64,000 bases of DNA from Parasponia andersonii (lineage: Eukaryota; Streptophyta; Magnoliopsida; Rosales; Cannabaceae), in assembly GCA_002914805.1 (NCBI GenBank), contig JXTB01000174.1, forward strand, positions 586,966-650,965, in the 5' to 3' direction. The translations under genes were made by a program, and so were the position numbers. Under the pieces are notes generated by a model. That model was not told where the DNA came from. It did not search any database and worked only from the letters and a program-made list of their open reading frames with translations. Shown here one piece after another: positions 1-12,911 of the stretch. How positions within the stretch are numbered: the stretch's first letter is position 1; each line of letters starts with the position of its first letter.

Positions 1-588
1 AAAAGTGTTTAAAACTCAGTCGGTCATCTATAAAGATTTGTGCATTGAAATTTTCACTTTAATATTCTGGACACTTTGGTTATTATTTTCTTTGCACTAT
101 TAGTTTAAATATTTTGAAATAGATGAGTTGAAACAACATGTTGCCAAAATAATCTCTATTGCGTAAATTTATTTATTTTGAAATATTTGAATGTTTGTGT
201 ATTTATTGTTCATGCGAATAATTACCGGCCCAAAGGAAGGTGATTATTTGGCCGAATAATGAATACACCTGCGACAATAGATATGTGATAGTTATTAAGT
301 TTTCATGTGGACTATAAATCGGCCCAAAGGAAGATATATTGTCTGACAAGATTTACTGTCAATATTTGATTACTGTGCTGAAAAGTACCACTTACAAGTT
401 GATAAGTCGGCCCAAAGGAAGACTTATTAATGTTGTTCCAGTTATCTTGTGATGGTAGCCCGCCTTACATATTTGTGTCATGCTATTATATCTTATTTGT
501 ATGCTTAGTTTATGACATGTTATTAATATGAGATGTTATTTTTGCTTTTGTTCTCTGTTCAGTTTCTGCTTCAAGTATATATGCTAAT
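1..588 (+). repeat. Copia leader with a motif repeated three times
   Basis: Untranslated leader of the Copia element between the missing 5' LTR and gag. The 13-base word CGGCCCAAAGGAA occurs three times, near 227, 311 and 408, with 80-100 bases between copies. The surrounding DNA is AT-rich and does not repeat, so the word stands out. Its role is unknown; a structured or packaging role in the RNA is only a guess. Confidence 0.6.
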
Positions 589-3500
589 TTGAATTCAATT
601 CCTGTGCTTAACAGCACAAACTTCAAGAAGTGGAAAGAGCACGTTATGATTGTGCTCGGTTGCATGGATCTGGACCTTGCACTTAGGAAAGAACAGCCTG
701 CTGCTCTTACAAATGAAAGTTCTGATATGGATGTTAAGAACTTTGAGCAGTGGGAACGTTCTAATCGCATGAGTCTCATGATCATGAAACATTCCATACC
801 TGAGACCATTAGGGGCATTGTGCTAGAGGTTGATAATGCTAAGGCATTCCTTGATGCAATTGCAGAGCGTTTCCAAAAGAATGAAAAAGCGGAAACTAGT
901 ACCATGCTGAGCAATTTACTTGCTATGCATTATAAAGGTAAAGGGAACATCAGGGAGTATATCACGGAGATGTCTAATCTGGCTTCAAAACTAAAGGCAC
1001 TTAAGTTAGAGCTATCAGATGACTTGCTCGTGCAATTAATACTACTATCTCTTCCGCCACAATTCAGTCACTTTAAAGTGAGCTACAATACCCAGAAAGA
1101 AAAATGGATTCTTAATGAGCTCATATCTCAGTGTGTGCAAGAAGATGATAGATCGAAGCGAGATAAAACAGAGAGTGCTCACTTAGCAACGACCTTTCAA
1201 GAAAAGAAAAGAAAAAGGACTAAGGATAAAAGAGCTGCATCTGGGACTTCACATACTAAAGTGCAAAAGAAATAAGATGAGGAATCAGCTTGTTTCTTCT
1301 ACAAGAAGGCATGTCATGTGAAGAAATAATGTCCCAAGTACGCCGCATGGCGTATTAAGAAGGGTTAGCTTTTCAATTTTATCTGTTCTGAGGTTAATTT
1401 TGCTTCTGTACCCAGTAATACTTGGTGGGTAGATACCGGTGCCACTACTCACATAAGTATGTCTATCCAGGGTTATCTGAGGAGTCGTCTACCAAGTGAT
1501 GCTGAAAGATACATCTATGTAGACAACGGTGATACAGCTACAATGTAGGCAATAGGTCTATTTAGGTTGCAATTAGGTTCTGGTCCATTTTTAGATTTGA
1601 ATGAGACATTTGTTGTACCGTCATTTAGACGGAATTTAATTTCTATTTCAGTTTTGGACAAATCAGGTTATTCTTGATCATTTGGAAATAATAAATTTAG
1701 TTTTTTTTTTTTTTCAAAATTCCAATATTCTTGCAACTGATAGTTTAATTGATAACCTATATAAGTCGACACTGTTACCTCAATTAATGAAACTTTGCAT
1801 GTCGAGAAATGTGGTAGAAAATACAAAACCACAGAGAATTCCTCTATGTCATGGCACAAGCGATTAGGATACATCTCTAAACAGAGAATACAACATCTTG
1901 TGTCAGATAAAATTCTTGACCCACTTGACCTCATAGACTTCACAATTTGTGTTGAGTGCATTAAAGGCAAACAGACAAATATACATAAATTAGGTGCCAA
2001 TAGGAGTTCCGGTGTCTTAGAACTAATACAAACTGATATCTGCGGTCCATTTCCTACGGCTTCATAAAATGGCCAACAGTATTTCATCACGTTCATAGAC
2101 GATTACTCTCGCTATGGGTACCTATATTTAATTCATAAGAAGTCACAATCCCTAGACGTATTTAAAGCTTTCAAAGCCGAAGTTGAAAATCAACTCGACA
2201 AGAAAATTAAAGCTATTAAATCCGATCGTGGTGGTGAATACTATCGTAGGTATGATGGATCCGGTGAATAACGTCCAGGACCCTTTGCCCAGTACCTAGA
2301 GGAATGTGGAATCGTCCCACAATACACAATGCCGGGAAAACTTAGCGTGAATGGTGTTGCTGAGCGATGAAACCGAACACTTAAGGACATGGTAAGGAGT
2401 ATGATCAATCATTCCTCCTTACCTGAATCACTCTGGGGAGAAGCACTTAAGACTACAGTTTATATACTCAACAAAGTATCCAGCAAATCAATAGCTAAAA
2501 CCCCATATGAACTATAGACAAGCAAGAGGCCTAGTATTAGACACTTACATATTTGGGGTTGTCCAGCTGAGGCAAAGCCATACAGGCCACATGAGAATAA
2601 ACTGGACTCAAGAACACTAAGCTGCTATTTTGTTGGCTATGCTGAAAGATCCAGAGGTTTCAAATTCTATGATCCCTCTAACAGGTCCTTTTTTGAGACG
2701 GGTAATACGAGATTCCTTGAGGATGTTGAGTTTGGGGAGGAAGATAAGTTGAGGGATATTGTCTTTGAGGAAGAATTTATTTTTCTTCCTACAGTTGCTA
2801 TTGAAGGTAATCAGGCTCCTTTACCTGACACTATTCAAGTAGCAAATCCAGAAATTCAAGACAATATTCCACAACTCCTTATCCCACATGAGGAAGTTAC
2901 TCCTGAAGAGCAACCTCAAGAGGTAGTGCCACTAAGGAGATCTACTAGGGAAAGGAGAAATGCGATTTCGGATGATTATATCATCTATCTCCTAGAACAT
3001 GAGTTTGATATAGGAGTGAAAAATGATCCAATCAATTTCACTCAAGTCAAACAAAGTTCAAAATCCCAACAGTGGATTGATGCTATGAAGGATGAGATGA
3101 AATCCATGAAAGACAACGATGTTTGGGAACTCGTAAAATTACCAGTAGGAAATAAACCTATATGGATATAAATGGATTTTTAAAATCAAAAGGGATTCTA
3201 AAGGTAATATCGAGATATATAAGGCTCGTCTAGTTGCCAAGAATTTCACTTAAAAAGAAGGCATTGATTATAAGGAGATTTTCTCTCCAGTTTCTTCTAA
3301 AGATTCTTTTAGAATAATTATGGCACTACTAGCTCATTATGATCTGGAGCTACATCAGATGGATGTAAAGTCTGCGATTCTCAATGGTGATATTGAAGAA
3401 ATGATTTATAAGATACAGCCAGAAAACTTTGTAACCGGAGATCCAAAGTCTATAGTCTGTAAACTAAAGAAATCCATCTATAGTCTCAAACAAACATCCC

Positions 3501-5068
3501 GTCAATGGTATCATAAGTTCCATCAAGTTATTTCCTCGTTCGGTTTTGAGGAAAATTCGGTAGATGGATGTATTTATCACAAGTTCAGTGGGAGCAAATA
3601 TATCTTCCTGGTTTTGTATGTCGATGATATACTTTTGGCAAGCAATAATATAGGCTTATTACACGAAACCAAGACATTTCTATCAAACAAATTTGAGATG
3701 AAAGATCTTGGGGATGCCTTTTTTGTATTAGGGATTAAAAAACACCGAGATCACTCTCAGGGTATACTTGGGTTATCACAAAAGAGTTATATCGAAAAGG
3801 TGCTTGATAGATTTGGCATGAGTAAATGTGCCCCAGGAGATACCCCATTGCTAAGGGTGATAAATTCAGTCTCATTCAGTACCCCAAGAATGAGTTTGAA
3901 GCTAAAGAAATGCAGAAGATTCCTTATGCATCTGCAGTAGAGAGTCTGATGTATGCTCAGGTGTGTACGCGTCCAGATATAGCATACATAGTTAGAGTGT
4001 TAGGCAGATATTTAAGCAACGGTGGTATGGATCACTGGACAGCAGCAAAGAGGGTTTGACATTATTTACAGAGAATAAAAGATTACATGCTCACTTATCA
4101 GAAATCTGATCATTTAGAGATCGTGGGGTATTCTGACTCCGAATATGCTAGATGCCTAGATAGTAAGAGATCCACTTCAGGTATATTTACCTACTTACCA
4201 GAGGAGCTGTATCATGGAAGAGTGTTAAGCAGATGCTCACAGCTTCATCCACTATAGAGGCAGAGTTTATAGCTTGTCATGAGGCATCGAATCAAGGAAT
4301 ATGGCTACAGAATTTTATCACCGGGCTGTGAATTATCGTTGGCATTGATAAGCCATTGAAGATTTATTGTGATAATAGAGCCGCTGTTTTATATTCCAAT
4401 CACAACAGAAGCTCGTCAAAGTCTAAGCATATAGACATTAAGTTTCTAGTTGTTAAGGAAAGAGTTCAGAGTAATTTAGTATCTATAGAACATATTGGAA
4501 CTAACTTCATGTTGGCGGATCCGCTCACCAAAGGTTTAACGCCTAAGGTGTTTCATGAGCATACTGCTCATATGGGTGTTGTACTATTTAAAGATTTTCA
4601 GGATTAGTGGGAGTTAGATTTTACGAGTTCTCTTGTGACAGACACATTTATTATTTGATATCAATTAAGTGATGGTTTTTTTTTATACTCTGAATTTATA
4701 TTTAATTTTCTTTCTATCTGCTAATTTGTATTAAGTTACGGTTTTGCATAAAGAGAAAGATTAAGGTTGATTCGTTGGAATCATAAAGAAGGACAAATGG
4801 AAATAGGCATGTAAGATCACTTTTTGTGTAATTTCCATGCCACACATCCATACTTGATCTGTGTCATTGCTTGTATTGATTGGGTAATCATTGATGGGTT
4901 TAGTTGCCTACCTAAGTGCAATGAAGGCCACTTTGATTTCATATTGATATACAAAATGGTGCAGATTGTCTTAAGGAATAATTTCTTAACAGACAGCAAT
5001 AAAGTGTATACTCAAGTTTTCATTATATAATTGTCTAAGGAAAAACTTATGTAGCCCAAGTGGGAGAT

Positions 5069-5519
5069 TGTTGGGTTACTCATGTAATCTAGTATATGGG
5101 CCATAGTTTTTTTTTATAATAATTATATAATATTAGGGCTGTCTAATTAAGTGGGGCCAATTAAGTGATCTAATTTTGGGCTCAGGAAATTACCTATTAA
5201 GTGTGGACTTTGTAATGTGTAGTTACCTAATCCTAGTCCAATAAGGATTGATGGGATCTCTATTGGTGACTAGTATATAAAGACATAACTATAGAGTTTT
5301 GGTCCCTAAGCCAAAATAGATCATGTGCTCTTCTCCTCTACCTCCATCAATAGAGAGAGTACCTATTGAGCATACATAGAGTATTCTGGCTGTAGAAGAC
5401 CTTCTACCCTCAGGCTCTGATCAGTTAATCGCTTCTGCTTACGTGATCGCATCCTTTGCTGTCAAACTCAATGAATTCAGGTTAGTCACGGGTTTCTCTC
5501 AACAAATCTTTTCCTGACA
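5069..5519 (+). repeat. 3' LTR of the first Copia element
   Basis: Begins TGTTGGGTTACTC directly after the purine-rich tract AAGTGGGAGA and ends CTGACA, giving the usual TG...CA limits and about 451 bp. A TATA-like box (tagtatataaag, about 5271-5282) marks the LTR promoter. The next bases (TTTGGCATGATAGATTC) faintly resemble a primer-binding site instead of plain flanking DNA. Confidence 0.75.
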
Positions 5520-5931
5520 ATTTGGCATGATAGATTCTGGGATTATATATGATTTATTAATCCATTATGTAAATCCAATAGACTCAACTACCGACTCAGC
5601 AGAGATCGATGAACAAATAATAGTATGAACAAATCAAAGTCATTTGGAAGTTCTTCATTGACTTCTCTCTTTACCCTTGCAATGTACTAAATAATTCTGA
5701 AAACTACCTCAATAATTAACACATGAATGTTCATACTATTCATACTCAACTATATATATATATCCGTATATGTATCATGAAGATCAGATGCTACAGTTAG
5801 TCAAGTCAACTGAACTAGACTCTTCACATAACCAAAACCATGCAACCACGCTATAACACCTCTTCTGTGAAGACTCCTAACCTTATTGCTAAGTAGGTTA
5901 TAGGCGAAGAGCCTTAACGAACCATCTCTAG
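5520..5931. other. Intergenic, no gene seen
   Basis: AT-rich sequence with a short TA run near 5752-5762. I see no coding potential and no recognisable element apart from the possible primer-site remnant at the left edge. Confidence 0.5.
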
Positions 5932-6380
5932 GTATTAAGCCTAAATTTCACTACTACTGCTACTACTACAACAACAACAATATAAGCCAAAAAAATAGGT
6001 ATTAAGCCTAAATTTCACTTCTACTGCTATTACTACTACAATATAAGGCAAAAAACAATATAAGCCAAAAAAAGTAGGTATTAAGCCTAAATTTCACTTC
6101 TACTGCTATTACTACTACAATATAAGGCAAAAAAAAAGTAGGTATTAAGCCTAAAATATAAGACAAAAAAGTTGGTATTAAGCCTAAAATATAAGGCAAA
6201 AAAGTAGTAGTAGCAGCAGTGAAATTTAGGCTTAATATCTACTTTTTAGCCTTATATTGTTGCAGTAGTAGTAACAGTAGTAATGAAATTTAGGCTTAGT
6301 ACCTACTTTTTTGCCTTATATTTCACTTCTTCTACTACTACTACAATATAAGGCAAAAAATTAAGTATTAAGCCTAAAAT
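5932..6380. repeat. Mixed-orientation repeat array able to fold into a hairpin
   Basis: A unit of about 30-65 bases recurs. It starts GGTATTAAGCCTAAATTTCA, continues with a run of CTA/CTG triplets and ends ATATAAGGCAAAAAA. About five units read forward (5932-6200), two read in reverse (about 6203-6325), and at least one more reads forward (about 6326-6380). The forward and reverse blocks would pair over more than 100 bases. Some units lack the triplet run. No coding function; it may be a decayed foldback element or a MITE cluster. Confidence 0.75.
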
Positions 6381-7640
6381 ATTGATACCAGTTAGAATTT
6401 TGGAAACAAAAAATTATGAAATCTTTATTTAAAATATAAAAATCAAAAGAAAGTTTAGTAGCATTTAAACCAAGAAAAGATTACTGTATGTCTTGAAAAT
6501 ACTTGAATATTATATTATATATATATATATAAATATATATATGGAGTAGAAGAGTATTATTAAGATGAGAACTAGATGTGATTAGTAGAGTTAAAAAGGA
6601 GTATTAAAAACAAGCCATATATACAAATAGGATCAACTCTAAAAAAATACTATCGAATTTAAGTGTTCTGCAATTTAAAGTCTGAAGTTTGGGCTCAAAA
6701 TAATATTCTGAGATTAAGAATTTATGAAAATTAATACCATAGACAGAATTTTTTTACCAATTTTAATAACCAAAAAAATAATAATATCCTCCATTAAAAC
6801 TAGATTAATCCTTATTATTCTTCTTAATTTTGACGATATTATTGTATTTTATCAGTTAAAATTATTCAAAAAGTCAACTCTTGATATTAATTTTTAGAAA
6901 TTCTTAATCTCAGGGTATTATTTTGCAAAGCCCAAACTCTAAGGTTTAAATTACAGAACTCTAAAACCTCGTAATATTTCTTTTGTAGTTATCCCTATAC
7001 AAATGTAATAATATATGTAAAGTTTAAAACATGTAGTTGAAACATATAATTATATATTGAGTACAAAGTATTGCATTAAAATAAGTAGTAAAACTGTTAC
7101 ACAAAATATTATAAAATAAGTTCGTAAAATTCTTGAAAAGCTAAAATTTGTTAATTTCCATTCTCTTCAAACTCTGAAATTTTCGTGAAGTTTCTCCGAA
7201 ATGTTATAAAATTTACACTACAAATTTTTGATTTCGATGTTTTTATCGTAATTTTTTTAGATATTCTTTTTATGGGCTTCTTTCAAAATTCGGCCCAAAG
7301 TAATAAAAATTGAAAAATTCAAGAGGGGTTAATTTTTTTGAAAATTTTAGATTGATTTATAAAAATATCAATTTTTAATTATTTTTAAAAAAGTAATATT
7401 TTACTTAATATTTAAAAAAATAATATATTTTTTTTTTCAAAATTGATATTTTTTAATTGTACTCGATATAACTAATTAGGTTGTTTGAGATAACCAATCG
7501 ATATAACTAATTAGGTTGTTTGAGATAACCAATCTAATTACTTAAGGTAAACAATCAAATTAAAAACCTTGAAGTTTACTTATCAAATTTCCTGATATGA
7601 TTCAACTCTTGTCTTTCACTAACTCAAGGTGAATTGGAAT
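6381..7640. other. AT-rich intergenic stretch with a 35-bp direct duplication
   Basis: Very AT-rich, with a TA run at about 6512-6542. A 35-base unit is perfectly duplicated in tandem at 7465-7499 and 7500-7534. No gene or named element was found. Confidence 0.6.
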
Positions 7641-8283
7641 TGTTCTTCTGAATCATGTGGAGTGTTCGGGGTGATCGGAACAAGCAACTCTTCCAATCCA
7701 AAACAAGACCTGCCATATCAACACCAGCTTGGGTCATTAATCTTATCGTGAAGCAAACCAAGTTGAGAACTTAGCGAAGACACACCTACATGCCAACAAA
7801 CGAGATCAAAAACGGACTCGACCTCCCACCAGCCGTTTCAAATTAAATGTGGATGCAACTCTTAATAAATCTTAAAATATTGTTGGTATTGGAGCGATAA
7901 TTGGAGACTCTATGGGACAAGATTTGGCAGCTATTTCCAAGAAACTTTCTGGGAAATTTCTGCTTTAAATAGCTAAAACAAACGCCTTGGCTACCAGCCT
8001 TCATTGGGCTCGAGATCTTCATGTTCAACCACACGAGATTGAATGAGACGCTTTGACAGTGGTGCAGGGAATACAAAGCTCTAATTTACCCCGTTTGGAA
8101 TTTGGAGACTCACTATCTGATGGGTCTCATTTGTTATTATTATTTTTTTCCTGTGAGTAACTCTTAACTATGTTTATTATTCTGCTAATATGGCCGCACA
8201 TGGTTTAGCTACTCATCCCCTTAGGATAGATAGCGATTGTATTTGGTTGAGGGATAATCCTCCTCCTGTTATGAATTTCTAAA
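7640..8283 (+). pseudogene. Decayed LINE-type RNase H-like (RVT_3) C-terminal domain
   Basis: Conceptual translation gives pieces typical of the RNase H-like tail found in plant non-LTR reverse transcriptase proteins: GDRNKQLFQSKTRPAIS, then PPTSRFKLNVDATLNKS, VGIGAIIGDSMGQDLAAISK, TNALATSLHWARDLHVQPHE, and AAHGLATHPLRIDSDCIWLR near the end. The LNVDA and IGD segments correspond to the first strands of the RNase H fold. Several in-frame stops (one right after LNKS at about 7873) and at least one frameshift show it is dead. No upstream reverse transcriptase was found, so it is a 5'-truncated LINE tail or a relic of a host gene with the same domain. It lies just left of the minus-strand Copia element. 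Confidence 0.65.
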
Positions 8284-8350
8284 CATGAAGTTTTTTTTTT
8301 TTCATGCAAATACATTTAAATTGTAGAAATTCCAAACTTTAGGTTAATTT

Positions 8351-8949
8351 TGTTGGAAGATCAACTTTGCAGAAGTGATAATACACAACTAAAATACGAG
8401 TTAAAAAAATTTTAGATAGCATGAAAAAGATAAGGCACACAAAAGATTTAACGTAATTCACCCAATTTAAGCTACGTCTACGAATAAGGCTGAGAAGAAT
8501 TTTACTATGACAAGGAGATTACAGCCAATTTCTCTCTAAATACAAGGAGAGAATAAAAGAACATCTCTCTCTTAAGATAGGAGAAAACACACTCTCTAAA
8601 TAATTTAGGAGAAAATAACTGGGGTACTAAAAGAAATTCCTAGGGTTGAATTCTCTCTTAGAAACAAAGAGGATTTAGAATGTGATGTAAAACAAGTGAT
8701 AAAGCCTCCGTATTTATAGAACTTGAGATGTCGTATGAACAAATGAGAATACCACATTTTTACTATTGCTATTACGGTTGACCTTTTTACTGTTATTATT
8801 ATGACTGACCTTTTTATTATTCTTATTGAACCTGAACTTTTTACTATTTCTATTGGGGCTGGTTGGTGAGCTTTTATTTTTGTTCCTATAATTAAACAAC
8901 AATTTCAATAATGTGGTTGATAGTGATATAATTGTTGATTTGATCAGCA
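8351..8949 (-). repeat. 3' LTR of the minus-strand Copia element
   Basis: About 599 bp, aligned over its whole length with 12912-13494. On the plus strand it runs from TGTTGGAAGATC to GATCAGCA, so the limits are TG...CA on either strand. The minus-strand purine tract AAGTGGAAAAA abuts its outer minus-strand start at 8950. Confidence 0.9.
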
Positions 8950-11900
8950 TTTTTCCACTTGAAAATTTGATTTTAATTATATCTACACTTAATAAATCTT
9001 GCTTTTTCTTTGCTTGTTAATTCTTCATGTTGCTTACGTATCTGTTAGACTATATGAGAATCTATACCATTGGAACTTATCAGTATTGATTAGTTTAGTT
9101 AAAACATTTGCTAGGTTCTCCTTGGTATGAATCTTCTTCATATCCTCACTTCCATCTTTTACTACTTCTCGAACAAAGTGATATTGAACACTTATATGTT
9201 TTGTTCTTGAATGAAAGGTTGGATTCCTTACAATGTACAAGGCACTTTGACTGCCACAAAACAGAGGAATTCTTTCTTATTTGTGTCTGAGATCTTCCAA
9301 TAATCTTTGAATCCAAATAGTCTCCTTGCAAGCTTATGTAGCCACCATGTATTCTGCTTCTGTTGTAGATAAAGGCACGACAGTTTGCAGTTTCGAAACC
9401 CAGCTTATAGCTCATTCTGCAAGAGTAAACACATAGCCTGTAGTAGATTTTTATTTGTCAAGATCACCTACAAAATCTGAATTAATATAATGCAGTCTCT
9501 GAGATTTCTTTAATGTATCTCAGAATCCTCTTTACAATATTCTAATGCTCTCTACCAGGATTCGCCATGTATCAACTAACTACTCTCATTGCTTGTGCAA
9601 TATTTGGTCTTGTACATATCATAGCGAATATTAGGCTTCTTATCACTAATGCATACGGTATTCGAGATATCCCTAACCTCTTTGCTTCATTACTAGAATA
9701 CATCCCGAAAGATAGCTTGAAGTTAACATGAAGTAGAATAGAAATTAGCTTACAATCTTGCATATTGAAGCATCGCAAGATTTTCTTCAAATAATTTTTC
9801 TGAGAAAGTCAAATCTTCCTGTTACCTTTGTCTCAGTGAATTTGTATCCCTAGAATCTTGTTTGCTAGTTCAAATTCCTTCATATCAAATTCTTTAGACA
9901 ACTGTGCCTTCAATTCTTAGACTCTAGCTTTGTTGGGACTCGCTACTAACATGTAATCCACGTACAACAATAAGATAATGAAATTACTATCTTTATCAAA
10001 CCTTCTGAAGTATGTACAATAGTATGAATTAAGTATATTATGCCCAAGACTTATAATGAAAAAATTAAATCTCTTATACCAACACCTCAGTGCCTGTTTA
10101 AGACTGTATAGAGATTTGTTCAACTTGCAAACCAAGTTCTCCTTACTTGTTTCAGTAAAACCTTTTAGTTGGAGCATGTAAATTTCTTCTTCAAGTTCTC
10201 CATGAAAAAAAATAGTTTTCACATCTAATTACTCTAGATATAGGTCAAACGTAGCACACATTGCTAGAACTACTCTAATTATTATGAGTCGAACCATAAG
10301 TGAAAATATCTCGTCGAAATCAATACTTTCATTATAAGCATATCCTTTTACTATCAATCTCACATGATACTACTCTACTTGATCATTACTGTCTCGCTTG
10401 GTCTTGTAGACCTATTTGTTACCAATGGCTTCCTTCCTTGTAGTAGTGAAACAAGATCCCATGTCTTGTTTTTGTGAAGGGCTTCAATCTATTCTTGTAT
10501 TGTTGTCATCCGCATGGATACATCTAGGCTGTTGGTAGCCTTGTGGAAAGTTGTTGGCTCTCTATCCTCTGTTAAAAGACAGTATGCAATGTTACTCTCA
10601 GTAACATAAACTGAGTACCATGCCGGTGGTCTTTTCTCACGAGTTGACCGACGAATTTTAGAAGCCTCTTTCTTGACTGGTTCTTCTACTCTGTGCTTTG
10701 GTATTGCTTCAGAAAAATCCGAATCTTCAACATTTTTTTCTACCTATAATGTAGTAGTTTCTAGATTGTTGTCGTCTCTATTCTCTTATAGTTTATTTTC
10801 TGCAAATATCACATCTCTGTTGATGACAACCTTATGGGTAGTGGGATCCAATAAGTAATCCCCCTTGACTCCATTAGCATATCCTAAGAATACATATTTT
10901 CTAGACTTTGAATTTAGTTTTGTGATTTCTTGAGTATTGTATATCACATACACAGGACTTCTAAACATATGTAAGTGAGAATAATCAGCTAGCTTACAAG
11001 TCTACATCTCTATCAGTGTTTTCAGATCAATCACTACTAATGGAGATCGATTGATTATATAATAGGCGGTTTTGACTGCTTCAGCTCAAAATATCTTGGG
11101 TAGACCTGCAGCTCTCAATATTGTTGTTGTTTTTTCCAATAAGGTTCTGTTCATCTACTCTACCACTCTATTTTGTTAAGAAGTATACACTGTTATGAAA
11201 TCTTCTTGATACCTTTTTATTGACAGAAGTTATCAAATTCATCTCTTGTATATTCTCCTCTATTGTCTGTCCTCAAATACTTGATATGCTCTCCAGATTC
11301 AGGCTCTATGCACGCTTTGAATATTTTTAAGACTAAAAATATATATGTCTTCCTCTTGATAGTATACACCCAACATCTTCAAGAGTGATCATTAATAAAA
11401 GATAAAAGGTATCTATCTCCTCCTAAGAACATCACCAGTGTTGCCAAACTTCAGAATAAACCAAGTCTAGAATTTTTTTACTTCTAGAGCTGAATGTGCT
11501 AAACTTTAATATATATTGCTGGCTTATGATACAATGCTCACAAAGGGTAAAGATATCTTTATTAGACCAAGAAATAACCTTTGTTCAGAGAGAATCTTCA
11601 AGCCTTGTTTTGATATATGGCCGAGCTTACGAGGCCACATCTTCATAAATTTTTCTCCGAAATTTGTTGAAGCAATTGATACCTCCACTTCTATCAATGT
11701 ATCTTCTTTAAGCATGTACAGATTCACTACAATCTTCTCTGCCTTCATTATTATAAGTATGCCCTTTATGATCTTCATGATCTCATTCTTGACATAAGTT
11801 TTGCAACTAAGGTTATCTAATTATCCCAAAGACAATAGATTTTTCTTCAAGCCCTTTATATGTCACACCTCTTGAATAGTACGAATAGTGCTATTGTATA

Positions 11901-12898
11901 TTTTTCATCTTGATGGTACTAATTCCAGCAATTTCTAAGGTATGATCGTTACCCATGAATACAGATTTTCTAGAGACAAGTTCATATATGTGAAGTCATT
12001 CTCTGTGAGAAGTCATGTGTTATGTTGCTCCTAAATCCACTAATTAAATATCAGTGAACTGCCTTCTATCTTTAGAATTCGTTGCTGCTTTGTTGTACAA
12101 GATTTCTCCATCATCTGAAGTACTTACAACATCCCCCTGAGTATTTGATAACTCGGGGTCCTTCTCTCTAGAATCTCTATTCTTCTTGAGCTGTTAACAT
12201 TCCCTTTTGACATGTCCTTTATTACTATAAACTTGCCAATCTGTCTTTCTTGTTCTTATGCCGATTTTCTTCTTTAAAATAGCAGCTATAAAATCATTGA
12301 AAACTAGAGTTGTAGTATTTTTAGTCACATTTATGATGAATTGATTGTACGAATTAGGTAGATTATGAAGTAAGATTTCTGCATATTCATTATCTTCTAT
12401 TTTATACTCCATTACTATGAGCTACAAAAATAGAGTGTTTAGGATGTTGATGTGATCGATCACCGTTGTTGATTTCACTATCTGAAGGGTGTAAAGCCTT
12501 CTCTTCAAGAAAATTTTGTTTTGAAATGACTTGGCTTGATATAATTTTGTCAGTGAATCCCATATTTCCTTTGCTGACTTTTTCTTTTCAATACTCGACA
12601 AAACTCCATCTATTAGCGTTGATGTAAGTTAGCGACAACATTTCTATCTTATCCTATCTTTTATCATCAGTTTTCTCAGAAGGTCTTTCTCTAATTCCTG
12701 CTAGACAATTATCTTTTCTTAAGATACCTTTATCTTCATTTTCCATATAGAGAAATTACTCTCATTGAACTTCTCAATATCGAATTTTGCCACCATTTTT
12801 GTTCACCACGATTTGTCCAGTTACCACCGTTTCACTATATGTGAACAATATCGTATACGTGAATAGTACTGTATACGTAAATAGTACTTTAACTAATA

Positions 12899-12910
12899 GC
12901 TCTTGTACCA
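12899..12910 (-). other. Primer-binding site of the minus-strand Copia element
   Basis: On the minus strand the sequence reads TGGTACAAGAGC, one base inside the 5' LTR. It matches the plant initiator-methionine tRNA site TGGTATCAGAGC at 10 of 12 positions. This fixes the orientation of the element and its inner LTR limit. Confidence 0.8.
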
Positions 12911-12911
12911 C

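Larger units (their letters stand above)
1..5519 (+). mobile_element. Ty1/Copia LTR retrotransposon, 5'-truncated by the window, fossil
   Basis: Interior and 3' LTR of a Copia element. Parts in order: leader (1-588); gag with a UBN2-type domain (about 589-1275); zinc-knuckle and protease remnants (about 1280-1700); GAG-pre-integrase and integrase (about 1800-2720); reverse transcriptase with the YVDD signature (about 3050-3960); RNase H (about 4100-4600); spacer; polypurine tract (5056-5067); 3' LTR (5069-5519). The order integrase before reverse transcriptase defines Copia. The lineage within Copia was not settled. The element is broken in roughly ten or more places and cannot be active. The 5' LTR is not in the window, so LTR divergence cannot be used to date it. 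Confidence 0.93.
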
